From positions 42,317 to 106,316 of the forward strand of contig WEDG01011695.1 in assembly GCA_017591395.1 (NCBI GenBank): DNA of 64,000 nt, in the 5' to 3' direction. The translations under genes and the position numbers were made by a program. Below the pieces are notes generated by a model. That model was not told the DNA's origin. It saw only the letters and a program-made list of their open reading frames with translations, and did not search any database. Shown one piece after another: positions 12,201 to 23,300 of the stretch (position 1 is its first letter; each line of letters starts with the position of its first letter). The stretch is from Schistocephalus solidus (taxonomy: Eukaryota > Platyhelminthes > Cestoda > Diphyllobothriidea > Diphyllobothriidae).

Positions 12201-15161
12201 ACGTTGAATAAATTTCATAAGACATACAAATATGTGAAGCGGCGAAATAATAGATTAAAACGGAACTCCTGGTGAACCATCCGACGCAGAAATCCAACGT
12301 GTTGGGGCAAGGAGACCAACTTCTGCCAACTTTGTTATCCTCTAACTTTTCACTCGATTGAACTGTTTTAAATTAGGGCTAGTAATAAGTCAGTGTAGAA
12401 TTGTTTAATTTATTCGAAATAATATTTAGGTAGCAATTTGTCGAATTGTACACCACGCATTTTAAATACCAAATTATGATTCACTGACGAAGATGTTTAT
12501 TTTGTGCTATCTTGTTTACAGAGAGGAGTGGAAGAGTGCCAAGGTTACAAGCAATCAGCACTTCCAAAAATCCGGATCCCAGAGTTTTGAAATTATATCA
12601 GGATCTACGGTAAGTAAACATTCAAATCTAGTGCCATCTGAATGCAAAAATTTTACGCAGCTCGAGCTGCTACGTACATTTCTATTCTGGAAAGTAGATG
12701 CCAAGAAAGGCCATTGACAATAAGCCACAAGCTTCTTGAACGAAGACCCCTTTAAGGTGTAAGTGAATTGTCGGACATACAGCATCTGACCTATCTCATG
12801 AAATTTCAACCTAATTGCTGAAATGTGTCTTTGATTAGAAAGGTTACATAGGTGGGTTTGTTACAGCCATTACCGTAGGGCAAAATCCCAAGTTACGTTA
12901 TTAACATCAAGGTACCCGCGTTTGAATGTCATTTTCGGCCGTCTGCATCTTCAGAATTATTTCTCGTCCTACCCGAAATTGTACTAGGGTTTAAGTTTTC
13001 CTACCAACATGCTGTACATATACAGTATAAAGAAATCCCTTTAAATCCCCGCGATATTAAGAAGACTGCATATAGGGCGCATTAAATTGTTCAGTGGAGT
13101 TGGATCGTGTTGTATACTTTATAAGCAACATTGCTAAAAGTACAGATATGATGCTGTTTACGAACGAATGCGAAAGTTCGAGTCCCAGGCGATTGCATGC
13201 ACAAAAGAGAAGTCTTTACGAACACCCCCAGAATTGCGTCAGTGATCATTGATTGGTTTCTGCCCCCTATAAGTGTCACCTTTTCTGGTGCTTCTTCTCC
13301 CTCTGAGGCTGGCCTCTTGCAGGAATTCTAAAGCTCAGAATAATAAAAAAAGTCAATCCGATGCTCGAACAGAATTTTCCTTTGCTCATGATGCTATTTG
13401 AATGGACCTTTCATGGTTGTAAAATGTCCCCTGGTTACAAACTTGGAAACTGTAAGACACCCTCGCTTCATGTATAAAAGGTGAAAATGTACTTTGCTAC
13501 AAAATGGGCACAAGAAAGAATAGATTTGCAGGTTTTATATAAAATTTAGTTGCTGCATAGTCATCGAAACTTCACGAAGGAAATTTCTACCAATTGAGTA
13601 AACAATTTTTATGAGGGCTATTTTTCCAGGCGGCCGAAAGAGAGCTCATTCAAAAGCCGGCATCGTAACCAGGCTGGATTATGCTGTCCGATAATCAATA
13701 CCGATATCTCATCTTAGTAATCTCTTCTAAAGACAGGACATTATGTATGTTGGTTTATCTTTTAAATAGATAGGACAACGTACATAAAGGGTTAACTTTC
13801 AATTTTCGCCTAATAAAAGATGACATATTTGGACACATTTTGACAATGCCGAACTATTGCAGCTCTTCATCTAATTCAACTTGAGTGTATTGGTCTCTGC
13901 TTGTCCTTGTGAACACACAGCATTATGCAAAATTGGGACTTAGCAGCCCTTTTGCTTGAGATATTACCGACTTATAGCAATCATTAAATTCGTTCCAACT
14001 TTTGGTGGTTTGCAGATTTTTCTCCGAGTTCCGATTCCCTGAACTTCTCCAATGACTACTACGAGAAGCATATTTGGCAAAAGTTTTCCTAGAATAAGTG
14101 CAGATTTAAGGAAGTGACCAGAAGCAGCTATACCTCTCCTTGACAGGACAGGAATGCTTCCCACCCCCGTAATGCACGCGGCCGTACGCCAAATCCCAAG
14201 AGGGCTAAATATTCTCGTGCATTAACCCTAACTGCAACTTTAACCCTAACTGTAATCTTATTCGAATTTAGTTTGGAGCCAGCTCTAGTACGAGCACTTC
14301 CTCTTACCGTGTCCTGCCAGGAGACTGGGCATATAACCGGTCCCTACTTAAGAAGTATCGAAAAATAAAAATAACCTAACACATTTTGTTCTTCGGAACG
14401 TAGACCGAACTGACGTTGTACTTCCGTATTATCTGGTTGTCGTACCTCCTACTGCAAGCGGACATATAGATGAGCAACTCCATTTTTATAAGCCTTCACG
14501 TCACCATATGCTTTCGCAACGCATACGGATTGACACATGACACATGGTAACTGTGATCTGTGCGAGTTTTCTTGGAGTATAGTGATTTCCAGGCTGTATA
14601 ATCTTAGAGGTAAGTTTAATTTAAAAAGGTGATAATACTAGTTTACTCGAAGACTGCGCTCCAAAGGAGTACAACCTGCGGTAACACTTGACGGCAGGAG
14701 AAGGCAACACGGTCTTACTGACAAAACCCCGGTAATAAGGGAACCGTGGCAGTGCGGGTTTTATGGGTGGGTCAGATGGGAAGAGAAAGATGAAACCTAA
14801 GTCTGCAGCCCAAGGTAGGAAATTAGCTCTGGAAAGCAATAACATAACCGTCTTTTCTACTAGAAATTGATTTTTAACGAGCACCAACACGCCTACCGAA
14901 AAATTTCAATATTAATGCCAAAAAGAAAGGAACAAGTGCGGCCGCGTTGTCATCCCCCACCTAATTGAGAGTTTATATTGGTGCACTAGGTTTCCCACCA
15001 AAAATGGGGGATAACAGCAAGTCACGGCTAGCACCATATTTACAGTTTTACTCACTTCCAAAAATACACCGGAGGGCATCCCTTAGTGGATGCAGACCAT
15101 CGATTTGGTGTAAATGCAGACACTTTGTTTGTTACTGTGAGTCACGGGAATGCGGTAAAGG

Positions 15162-15233
<72 letters not shown>

Positions 15234-15980
15234 CTGAGAGGAAAAATGCTGTAATATGTTAACCCATAACAGGTCATTTTATTTTTGTCACTCTGAACGT
15301 AGGCACTTTCAAAACCCACGTACAAAATGATTGGGCAGGCTAGATCAGTCAGTAGTAACTGACATATGTGTTGCCTGTTTTGGTAATGATATAATTTCAT
15401 ATTTAGATTCTCCGTGAGATCCTGCCAAAATGTGCGTCGAAAGAATACCACACGCGAGACCACAGGCTTACTTAAGGCCTGGTTAAATGACCATCGCAAG
15501 AATCCCTACCCAAATAAGAGTGAGAAAATAATCCTCGCGGTCATTACCAAAATGACGCTCACTCAGGTATCCACTTGGTTTGCGAATGCCAGACGTCGTT
15601 TGAAGAAGGAAAACAAGGCTCTCTCCAGCTTTCTGCCCCCCGAGGAGACTGACATGGAGGAGTCGCTGCCAACTGACTGCGAAAATTTCAACCATTTTCC
15701 ACAACTTTCTGCTGATCGGCAATCTTTCAGTCAGACGGGATCTGCTGGTTCACCCCCCGGTCTGCTTGTCGAGGACGGACTACTGCCAGGAGAAGAGGAA
15801 TATGGCAAAGTGGAGGTGACAGAACAACAGGGGTCTCCGCCAGCCGACAGTGAAGAGGATCTGAGACCCACTACCGTTGTAACGCAACAGCACTGGACGC
15901 CGAGACAGACTACCAAAATATGGTCACTAGTTGACCTCGCTGTACCGCAGTGCGAGAGCGACGAGTCAACAAGGACATAG
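8321..15980 (+). CDS. IRX: Iroquois-class homeobox transcription factor, whole gene
   Basis: This gene encodes a nuclear TALE-class homeodomain protein of the Iroquois family, which in animals regulates patterning. The diagnosis rests on the last exon: the homeodomain has the PYP loop extension, the helix 3 motif [14 protein letters not shown] and alanine at position 50, all Iroquois hallmarks. I see three exons: 8321-9235, 12524-12609 (less sure) and 15407-15980. Joined in phase they give about 524 residues. The homeodomain therefore sits late in the protein, after a long low-complexity proline- and serine-rich N-terminus, and only about 120 residues follow it. Intron 1 (about 3.3 kb) carries a foldback element and intron 2 (about 2.8 kb) a long AG microsatellite. 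The gene runs toward NUP205. Known family role: sequence-specific regulator; targets in this animal are unknown. Confidence 0.88.
9489..10057. mobile_element. 570-bp foldback/MITE element in IRX intron 1
   Basis: Long terminal inverted repeats: the first roughly 170 nt (starting GCGAAGAGAGAGATACGATC) pair with the last roughly 170 nt (ending GTGTCTCCCTCTTCGC), with scattered mismatches. No coding capacity. An imperfect direct repeat beginning GCATTTAAACAGTT flanks it (about 9437 and 10055). A fragment of the same end lies at 24343-24418. Confidence 0.8.
10058..12523. other. IRX intron 1, remaining part
   Basis: Includes CT-rich and C-homopolymer sequence near 10975-11240 that makes chance open frames. 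No other feature is supported. Confidence 0.5.
12524..12609 (+). CDS. IRX: IRX probable exon 2
   Basis: A pyrimidine-rich acceptor (TTGTTTACAG or the overlapping ACAGAG) and a consensus donor (ACG|GTAAGT) bracket a short segment. Started after ACAGAG it is 86 nt long, stays open from phase 0 and joins the homeobox exon in frame, reading ...[10 protein letters not shown] then FSVRSCQ. Started at the more usual CAG it is 88 nt and the phase from exon 1 fails. No homology supports it; evidence is splice signals plus phase only. Confidence 0.45.
13617..13725. repeat. Dispersed repeat D, copy 1
   Basis: CAGGCGGCCG...TCATTCAAAAGCCGGCATC...GGATTATGCT...GATAATCAATA is repeated with mismatches at 58722-58820. 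Family unknown. Confidence 0.55.
14205..14262. repeat. Interstitial telomere-like TAACCC units
   Basis: Several TAACCCTAAC blocks inside IRX intron 2. The 3' flank (to about 14345) resembles the flank of the TAACCC block at 50905-50935, so this is part of a dispersed repeat rather than telomere. Confidence 0.6.
15164..15231 (+). repeat. (AG)n microsatellite
   Basis: About 33 AG units in IRX intron 2, roughly 180 nt upstream of the homeobox exon. Confidence 0.98.
15407..15980 (+). CDS. IRX: IRX exon 3, homeodomain and C-terminus
   Basis: The exon starts after the acceptor CATATTTAG. The homeodomain spans about 15435-15617, from [10 protein letters not shown] to RRLKKENK, with the three-residue loop (NPYPNK) and WFANAR in the recognition helix. 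After it comes an acidic, serine/proline-rich tail. Near the end is KIWSLVDLA (about 15915-15941), which resembles the KIWSLAE-type motif found C-terminal in IRX proteins. The frame stops with TAG at 15978-15980, only 39 nt after the motif, so the C-terminus is short for the family. No clear AATAAA follows within the next few hundred bases. Confidence 0.92.
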
Positions 15981-16275
15981 CTACCAACTGATGAAGCTGC
16001 AGTGCAAATGCATACAAAAATTCCCTCTTACTTTACTTTCCTTCCAAATCATACATACCTGTATATACTTATTGATTTTATGAAAACCCATTTAAACCCA
16101 CAAACCCTCTTGATGCAATGTAAAATAATCGATTTTACCATGCTGTTGGGTTTACGTCAGGAATTTGCTCCCACGACAGGAAATAAGTAATCAGGTCTGT
16201 TATTGCCTTTAATGGTAGAATATCTTGCAGCGAGAATAGATAGCACAGTAATGAAGTACTGAATGGACATGGCAG

Positions 16276-17040
16276 TTCGGCTGAGGAGTGCGACGCACGA
16301 TGATTTAGTTTGTAGTGGCAGGGGACGTGGTGCATCTAACGCGTTCTGGCATCCCCCTCCACCTGGGCCCGGTGTCATCACCAAGTCAAGAAGACCGGAG
16401 GCAGTAGAGGGTTCAGATGACTCGCGCGGCGAGAACCTGCCACTAAATGTGCCATAAAACCTTGCTCCAAGCACACTGAGTGGGAGTGTCATAGAGGCCA
16501 CATTAAGAAGGAGACATTGCAGCCTGACTTGTAGTCCATCAGTCAACCACTCCACACGAACACACACTGGGCTGACAGCGTGGTCCAAGTTGTCTCCTCA
16601 GTTGGGAACCTTTAAAACCACAGCCTTTAGCGTACTGTGACGACTTCGAGCGCGCCAGATTGTTCATAGTGAGGAAAATGTCCTGAGCCGTAGACCTCAC
16701 TCTCTATTCCCATTCCCAGGTTCCAACCAGCTATCCGAGTCCGTCAGTTGTCTGGTGCGAGGAATGGGCATCAGGGCTGTAATAGCTAATGACCTCGTTT
16801 GTGTGTGCAACATACACCCCACCTGGCTCGCCAACCACAAGGAAGCCACAATAAGGGAGTTAGCCTCTCGGATCTCACACGAATCAGAGTGCCATAGGGG
16901 TCCCGTTAAAAAGGTTTTGCAGTCTGACTCTCAGTCCACCCCACAAAAATACACCCGGCTGACTGCGTGGTTCGAGTTATCTCGTTAGTTGGCAACTTTC
17001 TAAGCCACGGCTTTCAGTACAAATTGATAATCTCAGATTC
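16276..17040. repeat. Dispersed repeat A, two tandem-like copies
   Basis: Two diverged copies, about 16276-16660 and 16700-17040, share a CAGCCTGACT...TCAGTC...GGCTGACTGCGTGGTTCGAGTT-like core and a GTTGGCAAC...AAGCCACGGCTTT-like end. A third copy is in NUP205 intron 20 (about 46310-46600). The first part, with the GTGTCATCACCAAGTCAAGA block, recurs at 58900-59090. No coding sense. Confidence 0.6.
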
Positions 17041-17089
17041 GGATCACAAATGTTGTGGAAGAGCCACACAGAGAAGGAACCGATGAACA

Positions 17090-18270
17090 CCCTTCCCACT
17101 TACGTGAGAGGGGACGATTGCGTGCTTTTGTTGTGTGATGTAGGTGCTGGTGAGGATAGCCGTTATGATATCGTATGACCGACAGTGGTATGTCGCAAGT
17201 TTTCATGAAGACGCGTGGAGTCTAATAGGTTCATAGGGTGACTGAATATGTCTGAGCAGTGTGGGCAGTGTGTGTGGCTGAGGCAGGTGTATGTGGGGTC
17301 GTCTGGCACTTGTTCGCCGACCTGTACTCACAAGCTGCCGATCACACTAATACGTGGGGTGCGGGAGCACTGGCACTTAGGACAGGATAGGTTGGGAGTT
17401 GTGGATTCGGTGGCTGTGGTTAGATGACTAGTGTGGATAGGAAGCTGTTGGTGCTGGAAACGGGAGGAATTTCGGAGATGCATTGTGTGCTTGGCGTGTC
17501 GTTATTGCGGTGAATTGAGTTTTTGATTATTTACATGAGACCGAATGAGCCCATGCGGCGAGTAAATATGCGTGGGCAGTGCGGGCAGTGGATTCGATGA
17601 GCGTATGTGGGGACCCTTGGCACTGGTCCGCCGGTCAAAGTTCGATGACTAGGCCGATGCATGGAGTGAATGTGTGATCACAATGAGCACAGATTGGTAT
17701 CAAGTTCCCCTGTTTCATGGTGGACACGGTGGTGGTTGAAGGGTGTCGACAGTGATCTGACCGGTGATGAGAACGGGAGGCTTCATGGTATTGGGGGTGA
17801 TCAGCATCACCATGGACGCGACGGGGTCTGGGGTAGGGGTGACAGTAGGGGCGTTTGTGGGTGCCGCAGATATCGTTGATAAGTTTTCGCTGCTTTGGAT
17901 CGGGAGATGTTTGACGAGGCTTGGTCACGCGCGGAATGCTCGTTGGCAGCGTGGGCATGTTGGAAGGGGTTGGCGTTGTGGATTGGAAGTCATTGTAATT
18001 TCTGATCCGCCTTTTTGACTTTGTTAACGTTGATCCGGTTTGCATCACAGAATGCTGCTCCCGTTGTCGATGCTGTTCTCCAGGCTGGTTGGTCCTGGAC
18101 GAGCTCATCCCTGGTCGGTGTCGGTGATCGAGGCTGGGGGGCATAGGTAGAGTGATCATCGGTGAGGGGGATGGTCGTCGTCATGGAGTTTGAAGAAGGA
18201 GTATCAGTAGAGATGCTCGTTGATGCAGAAGTTGATGTTGTCGGATTGTGGCCCAACCAGGAATCGTGAG
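17090..18270 (-). mobile_element. LINE tail fragment with C2H2 zinc fingers
   Basis: Read on the - strand it holds a threonine/serine-rich linker (NPTTSTSAST), a QDQPAWRT...FCDANRI block that normally precedes the fingers, and at least four broken zinc fingers: CPRCQRAF (about 17950), CAHCDHTFTPCIGLV (about 17660), CPHCPRIFTRRMG (about 17550) and CPHCSDIF (about 17260). Frameshifts and stops separate them, so it is dead. It belongs to the same LINE family as 20366-24200. The block order suggests a separate or rearranged copy. Confidence 0.75.
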
Positions 18271-18279
18271 TTTAATCGC

Positions 18280-20366
18280 ACATGGGTCGAGTTAACCGTC
18301 CAGTCTGAGGAGATTGGTCAACCTTCTTAGTCCTACTGACGGCGTCTAGTCCAAATAAACATTTCAATGCGTACGCAGCTGCAAATAAAGCCCAGCTTCG
18401 GTCAGCATAAAAGCAACCATTGAGTACAATATTAGATGACTTATCCATAATTATAAAAAAGTATTCAAAGTATATTTAAAAATATAAGTTCTGCGAATAT
18501 TCCCATGTTGAACTTTAAAAGTCAATTCGGTAAATACATGTTTGCAGTAATTAATCATCGGGCTACATAGAGAATTCAATTATGACGTTGGAAGGGTTTG
18601 TAAATGTTTTATGGTTCATAGGCATCGTTCTCACGTCACCCGCATTGCGAGGTTGGCATGTGGAGGTCAATGGGATTGGAAAGGGGGGAATTGCGAGTAG
18701 GCTGTGAGTGATACTTGTAGATCGAGTACGGAGAGTGAACATCACTATCAAGTTCACACACTGAACAATTGTCATCAAGGGGTAGGGGCAACGTGTGATC
18801 ACCGCCTGAAGTCAGCGTCTGCCACGGAAGAGAGAGCACCTGTATTATCATCTTCTGACAGCACAGCAGTGGATTCACTAGCCGTATAGTCACCGCATCG
18901 GCTGTTGCTAGGACGCGTTGGCGTAGGCACCCGGAGAAGTTGGCAAATGTCCGGTAGACATCCCGAAAGGCCTCTTTGGGCTCGACTTGGTGATTTATAT
19001 TAACTAGATGTGCGGTAATAGAACGCGAAATTGATATAGTTTCACCTTTACCTTGCCAGGCGGGCATGTGTTCACGTACCTCCTTTTCCAGGCATCTCAT
19101 TGTACGGCCAACATACCACGCTCCACAGGAGGGAGTGAAAGAGTAGATACACATCGATGTGGCCTTTAACGGGAGTCGGCCTTAACCCCCCAAGCGTGAA
19201 GTATACGCGGAAGTTCGCTGCGGGGAAAGCGCTGGTGATCGCTGTCATCAGAAGTCGTCTTTATAATTCGCTGGTTGCGTTACCCAAGAAAAGCAGTCTT
19301 ATGAACACGTCTTTCTTTTCTGCAGTTAAAGTAGTAGGTTCTCCGATGTGCTCCCCAATATTCCGCAGAATTAATCCCTCTGGGTATCCATTTTCATGAA
19401 GTGTGTCCTGCAGCTGCTGCAGCTCTGCTTCAAAATTTCAGGAGAGCAGATATGCCGCAATCTAACTGACAATCCCTGGACTAAAGTTCGTTTGATAATT
19501 GGGAGAACAAAACTGTGAAAGCAAATGTATTGTCCCGCCCAAGTTTCTTGTGAAATACTCTACGTTGGAAAGATCTATCCTCTTGTCTGTGTAGAAGGGC
19601 ATTTAGGAACGCGATCTTGTTATCCATCTCACACTCTACAGAAAACTTGAGCGAGGGGTGTGCACTGTTAAACCTCCGGACAAGGGCATCGGTGTTTTTA
19701 TCTACCAGGCAGAATGTGCCATCCACGTATCGACCATAAAAGTCGAGGTCATTGATGGTGTTCCTTAGAGCATGTCCATTAAAACATTTGCGAGAAACGG
19801 TCCAAGCGGTGAACCCATTGCCACACAACCTATCTGCCTGTATAACTGGCCGTTGAAAAGAAACTGGACATTTTGCGTACGCCACGTAAGTAGTTCTTGA
19901 AGGTTTTTGTACGGGCATACCTCTCTGGTAGCTCGTACGCCGAATAGCGCCACAAATATCGTTTATTGATTCTACCACGGGCACATTGGTAAAGAGTGAT
20001 GATACATCCAACAAGAGCATCTTCCTTCACCCAACTTTCCTTTTCCATGTGGCCTCGACGAAATCAATGGTGCCATTCAAACTTTGCGAGTACAGGTAGC
20101 CTTCGAGCGGCTTAAATGTTATATCAGCCACGTTGCAATGGTGTTATAGGGCGAGTTTCTCAGTTTTAAGATTGAGCGCAATGGTAGCCCCTGTTTGTTA
20201 ATTTTTGGAAGACCGTACATTCTGGGTATCGTCATGCCAACAGGTCTCAGTATTCCAAACTCTTTGTCAGACAAAATACCTTCTTTGTGGACTTTAAAAA
20301 CTTTCCTCAAATGACCCTCGATGGCTTCGGTCCGATCTTTGGCATTCTCAACTTTTGAGAACATGG
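18280..20366 (-). mobile_element. Penelope-like element (RT plus GIY-YIG)
   Basis: The - strand carries the Penelope reverse transcriptase in pieces: IPRMYGLPKINKQGLPLRSI, LLLDVSSLFTNVP, GCVAMGSPLGPFLANV and RYVDGTF, where the catalytic YVDD is YVDG. A linker follows, then the GIY-YIG endonuclease (CGAWYVGRTMRCLEKEVREH, about 19050-19125). At least two frameshifts and several stops disable it. It starts abruptly inside the LINE linker at about 20366. Its 3' limit lies between 18270 and 18636. Confidence 0.9.
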
Positions 20367-23300
20367 AGGTGGCTACTGAGTTGGTGGGAGTGGAGCAAAC
20401 GGTGTTCGTCACCGTGATCGGCGCAATGGATGTAAGAGGGAGGATGTTGTCGGTGATCGTGGGCGGTTGTGGATAGATGAAGTGGTTATCAGTGGTTGGG
20501 GTGGTTGGGGTGGTCGTCATAATGAGGTCTGAGGTAGGTATGACAGAGTTTGATGTTGTGGGATTGCTGTTGCATTGAGTTAGAAGAAGTCCGACCAGGC
20601 GGGTTCGAGCGCAGAATGTGCGTTGATAGCGTGGGCATGTTGGCAGGGCTTGGGCATTGGCGGTGTTGATCCGGGGTGCTGGTGACTTTCGAGACGCGTT
20701 TTGGCCTTGGTGGCGGCGATCCGGTTGGCCTCATAGATTGCTGAACCAGTCTTTCACGGATCTTCTCCATGCCGTTCTACCCTGGGCGAGGTCCACCCAG
20801 GCCACCGGGTTGATTTGCAGTTGCTTCAGCGGTTTATTCAAAGTGTTCTTGTAGCGTCGTTTTTGACCTCCCTGCCGGCGAGAACCCGTAGCGACATCTC
20901 CGTAGAAAATTCGTTTGGGTAGTCGCTCGTCGTCCATTCTCACCAGGTGGCCGCTCCATCGCAGTTGTACTTGCCTCAGCATGGCGTGGATTCTGAGGAT
21001 TCCGGTCCGCTCCAGAAAATACGTGTCCGGGATCCTGTCTTGCCATCTCAGCTTCAGTATTCTGCTGAGGCAGCTGATATGGAAGTGATTCAGCTTCCTG
21101 GCTTGGTTCGAGTATATGGTCCAGGTCTCCGCTCCGTAAAGGAGTGTCGTCAAAACGACGGCCTTGTACATTTTCAGTTTGGTGTTGAGGTAAATACCGT
21201 GGCAATTCCATACGGAGGCATGCAGTCGGCCGAAGGCCTGACTGGCTTTGGAGATCCGTTGAGCAACCTCATAATCGATTTTCATGTTGCGTGACAGCGT
21301 GCTTCACAGATAAACAAAGGTTTCCACATTTTTTGAGTTGAGCACCATTGACATTGATTCGGAGAGCACCATATGCCGCGCTAGGTGGCGGCTGGTGCAT
21401 GCCAACAGTTTTGGCTGTACTAATTGTTAATTTAAAATTGTTGCAGCCTGCAGCGAAGAGGTCCTTACTCCTTTGCATGTCCTCCTCCGTCAGGGTGTTA
21501 AGGGTGCAGTCGTCCGCAAAGAGCAAGTCATGGACTGCAGTCGTAGACACTCGCGTTGAAGTCTGCATACGCCGACTGTTGAGAAGTTGTCCGTCAGTTC
21601 TATAGGCGATGCGGATCAAAGGCTGCTCATCATGGTAGGCGTCCATCAGAATAGCCGAGAACATCAGACTGAACAGGGTGGGGGCCAGTACGCAGCCCTG
21701 ATTCACTCCGTTGAGCACTGCGAATGCTTCGGATACCGTCCCGTTGTAAGTGACGCGCGCCGTCATCCCGTCATGAAGCTGACGCACCATGTGCGTGAAG
21801 CGCTCCGGACAGCCGAATTTCTGCATGACTTACCACAGTCTGTCGCGATTCACCATGTCAAAGGCTTTCATCAGATCTACAAATGTAGTGTATAGGTGAG
21901 TTCGAATCTCCTGGCAATTCTCTTGTAGCTGGCGGGTGGCAAAGATCATGTCGGTTGTTCTTCGGTGTCGGCAGAAGACACACTGGCTTACCGGGAGCAG
22001 GCCATGCTCTAGGATACGGGCGAAGATCTTCCCGGTGATGGTGAGCAACGATATGCCTCTGTGATTATCACAGAGTCTTCGGTTCCCCTTCCGCTTGTAG
22101 AGATGGACGATGTCTCGTCTTTGAAATCCTGAGGAACTTATCCTTGGCGCCACATCTCCTGGAAGAGTGTTGTGAGTTCTGCAACCAGCCGGGGCCCGCC
22201 GTGCTTGTAGACATCCGGTGGGATTGCGTCGGATCCCGGTGTTTTACCGCCGGAAATCTGCTGCAGGGCTCGGATGGTTTCTGGTAGGGAAGGCGGCAGA
22301 CCCAGGTCATTGTTCTTGTCCACTTGAGGGAGTCAGTCAATGGCAGCATCGTAGTTGGCTGATGAGCAATTAAGGACACTTCTGAAGTGCTCGCCCCAGC
22401 GCTTCAGAATTTGCGATTTCTCTGTCAGCAGTGTTGTGCCGTCAGAGCTGAGCAGCAGTGCGGTGCCCTTCATGACTTTGGAAAGTTTTTCATTTCATTG
22501 CGGTCCGCATACCCCTGGATTTCTTCAGCCTTTCGGGTCATCCAGGCGTCCTGCATTTCCCGCAGCTGTTGATATAGAAGGCGGCGGCATCTGAAGAAGG
22601 CTGCTTTGGTGGCGTCAGTCCGAAGGTCCATGTAGGCTTTGTGTAGTCCATTTTTCTCCGCAAGTAAGTTGCTGATGTCGGCGTGATTTTCGTCAAACCA
22701 GTCCTGGTGTTGACGGCATGCGCGTCCGAGGACTTCGAGGGCGATGGACTGAATGACATTTAGCAGTTGACACCATCGTGTTTCCACGGTGGCGTTTTTA
22801 TCTGGAGCATGCAGGTTTTCCAGTTTTTCAGTTATTTGGTTGCTGAGCAGGCTGAATTAACAAAAGAGTATTTAACTTACCTGGCGGTCGCTTTTAATTG
22901 GGGCCTTCGTCGGGGTTGAAGTCGGAGCCTCATCTGGGAGATGACGAGGTGGTGATCTGTCCAACCATCGGCATCGCGGATCGCCTGGTTACCAGCACGT
23001 CCTGTCGATCTCGCCTCCTGACGAGAACAAAGTCCAGCAGCTGCCTGCGCCGCGACCGAGGGTGCATCCACGTGGCCTTCTCCCGTGTCGGTAGGCGGAA
23101 GGTGTTGGTCATCAGGAGACGGTTTTCCGCACACTTTCGCAGAAGAAGGAGGCCGTTATTGTTACAGCTACCGAGACCGTGGGGACCCAGCACTCCCTGC
23201 CAGGCAGCGTGGTCCGTCCCGACGCGGGCGTTGAAGTCACCAAGGACAATTAACTTGTCCACCTTCGGCACAGTCGCCAGCAGGGCATGCAGGTTCTCGT

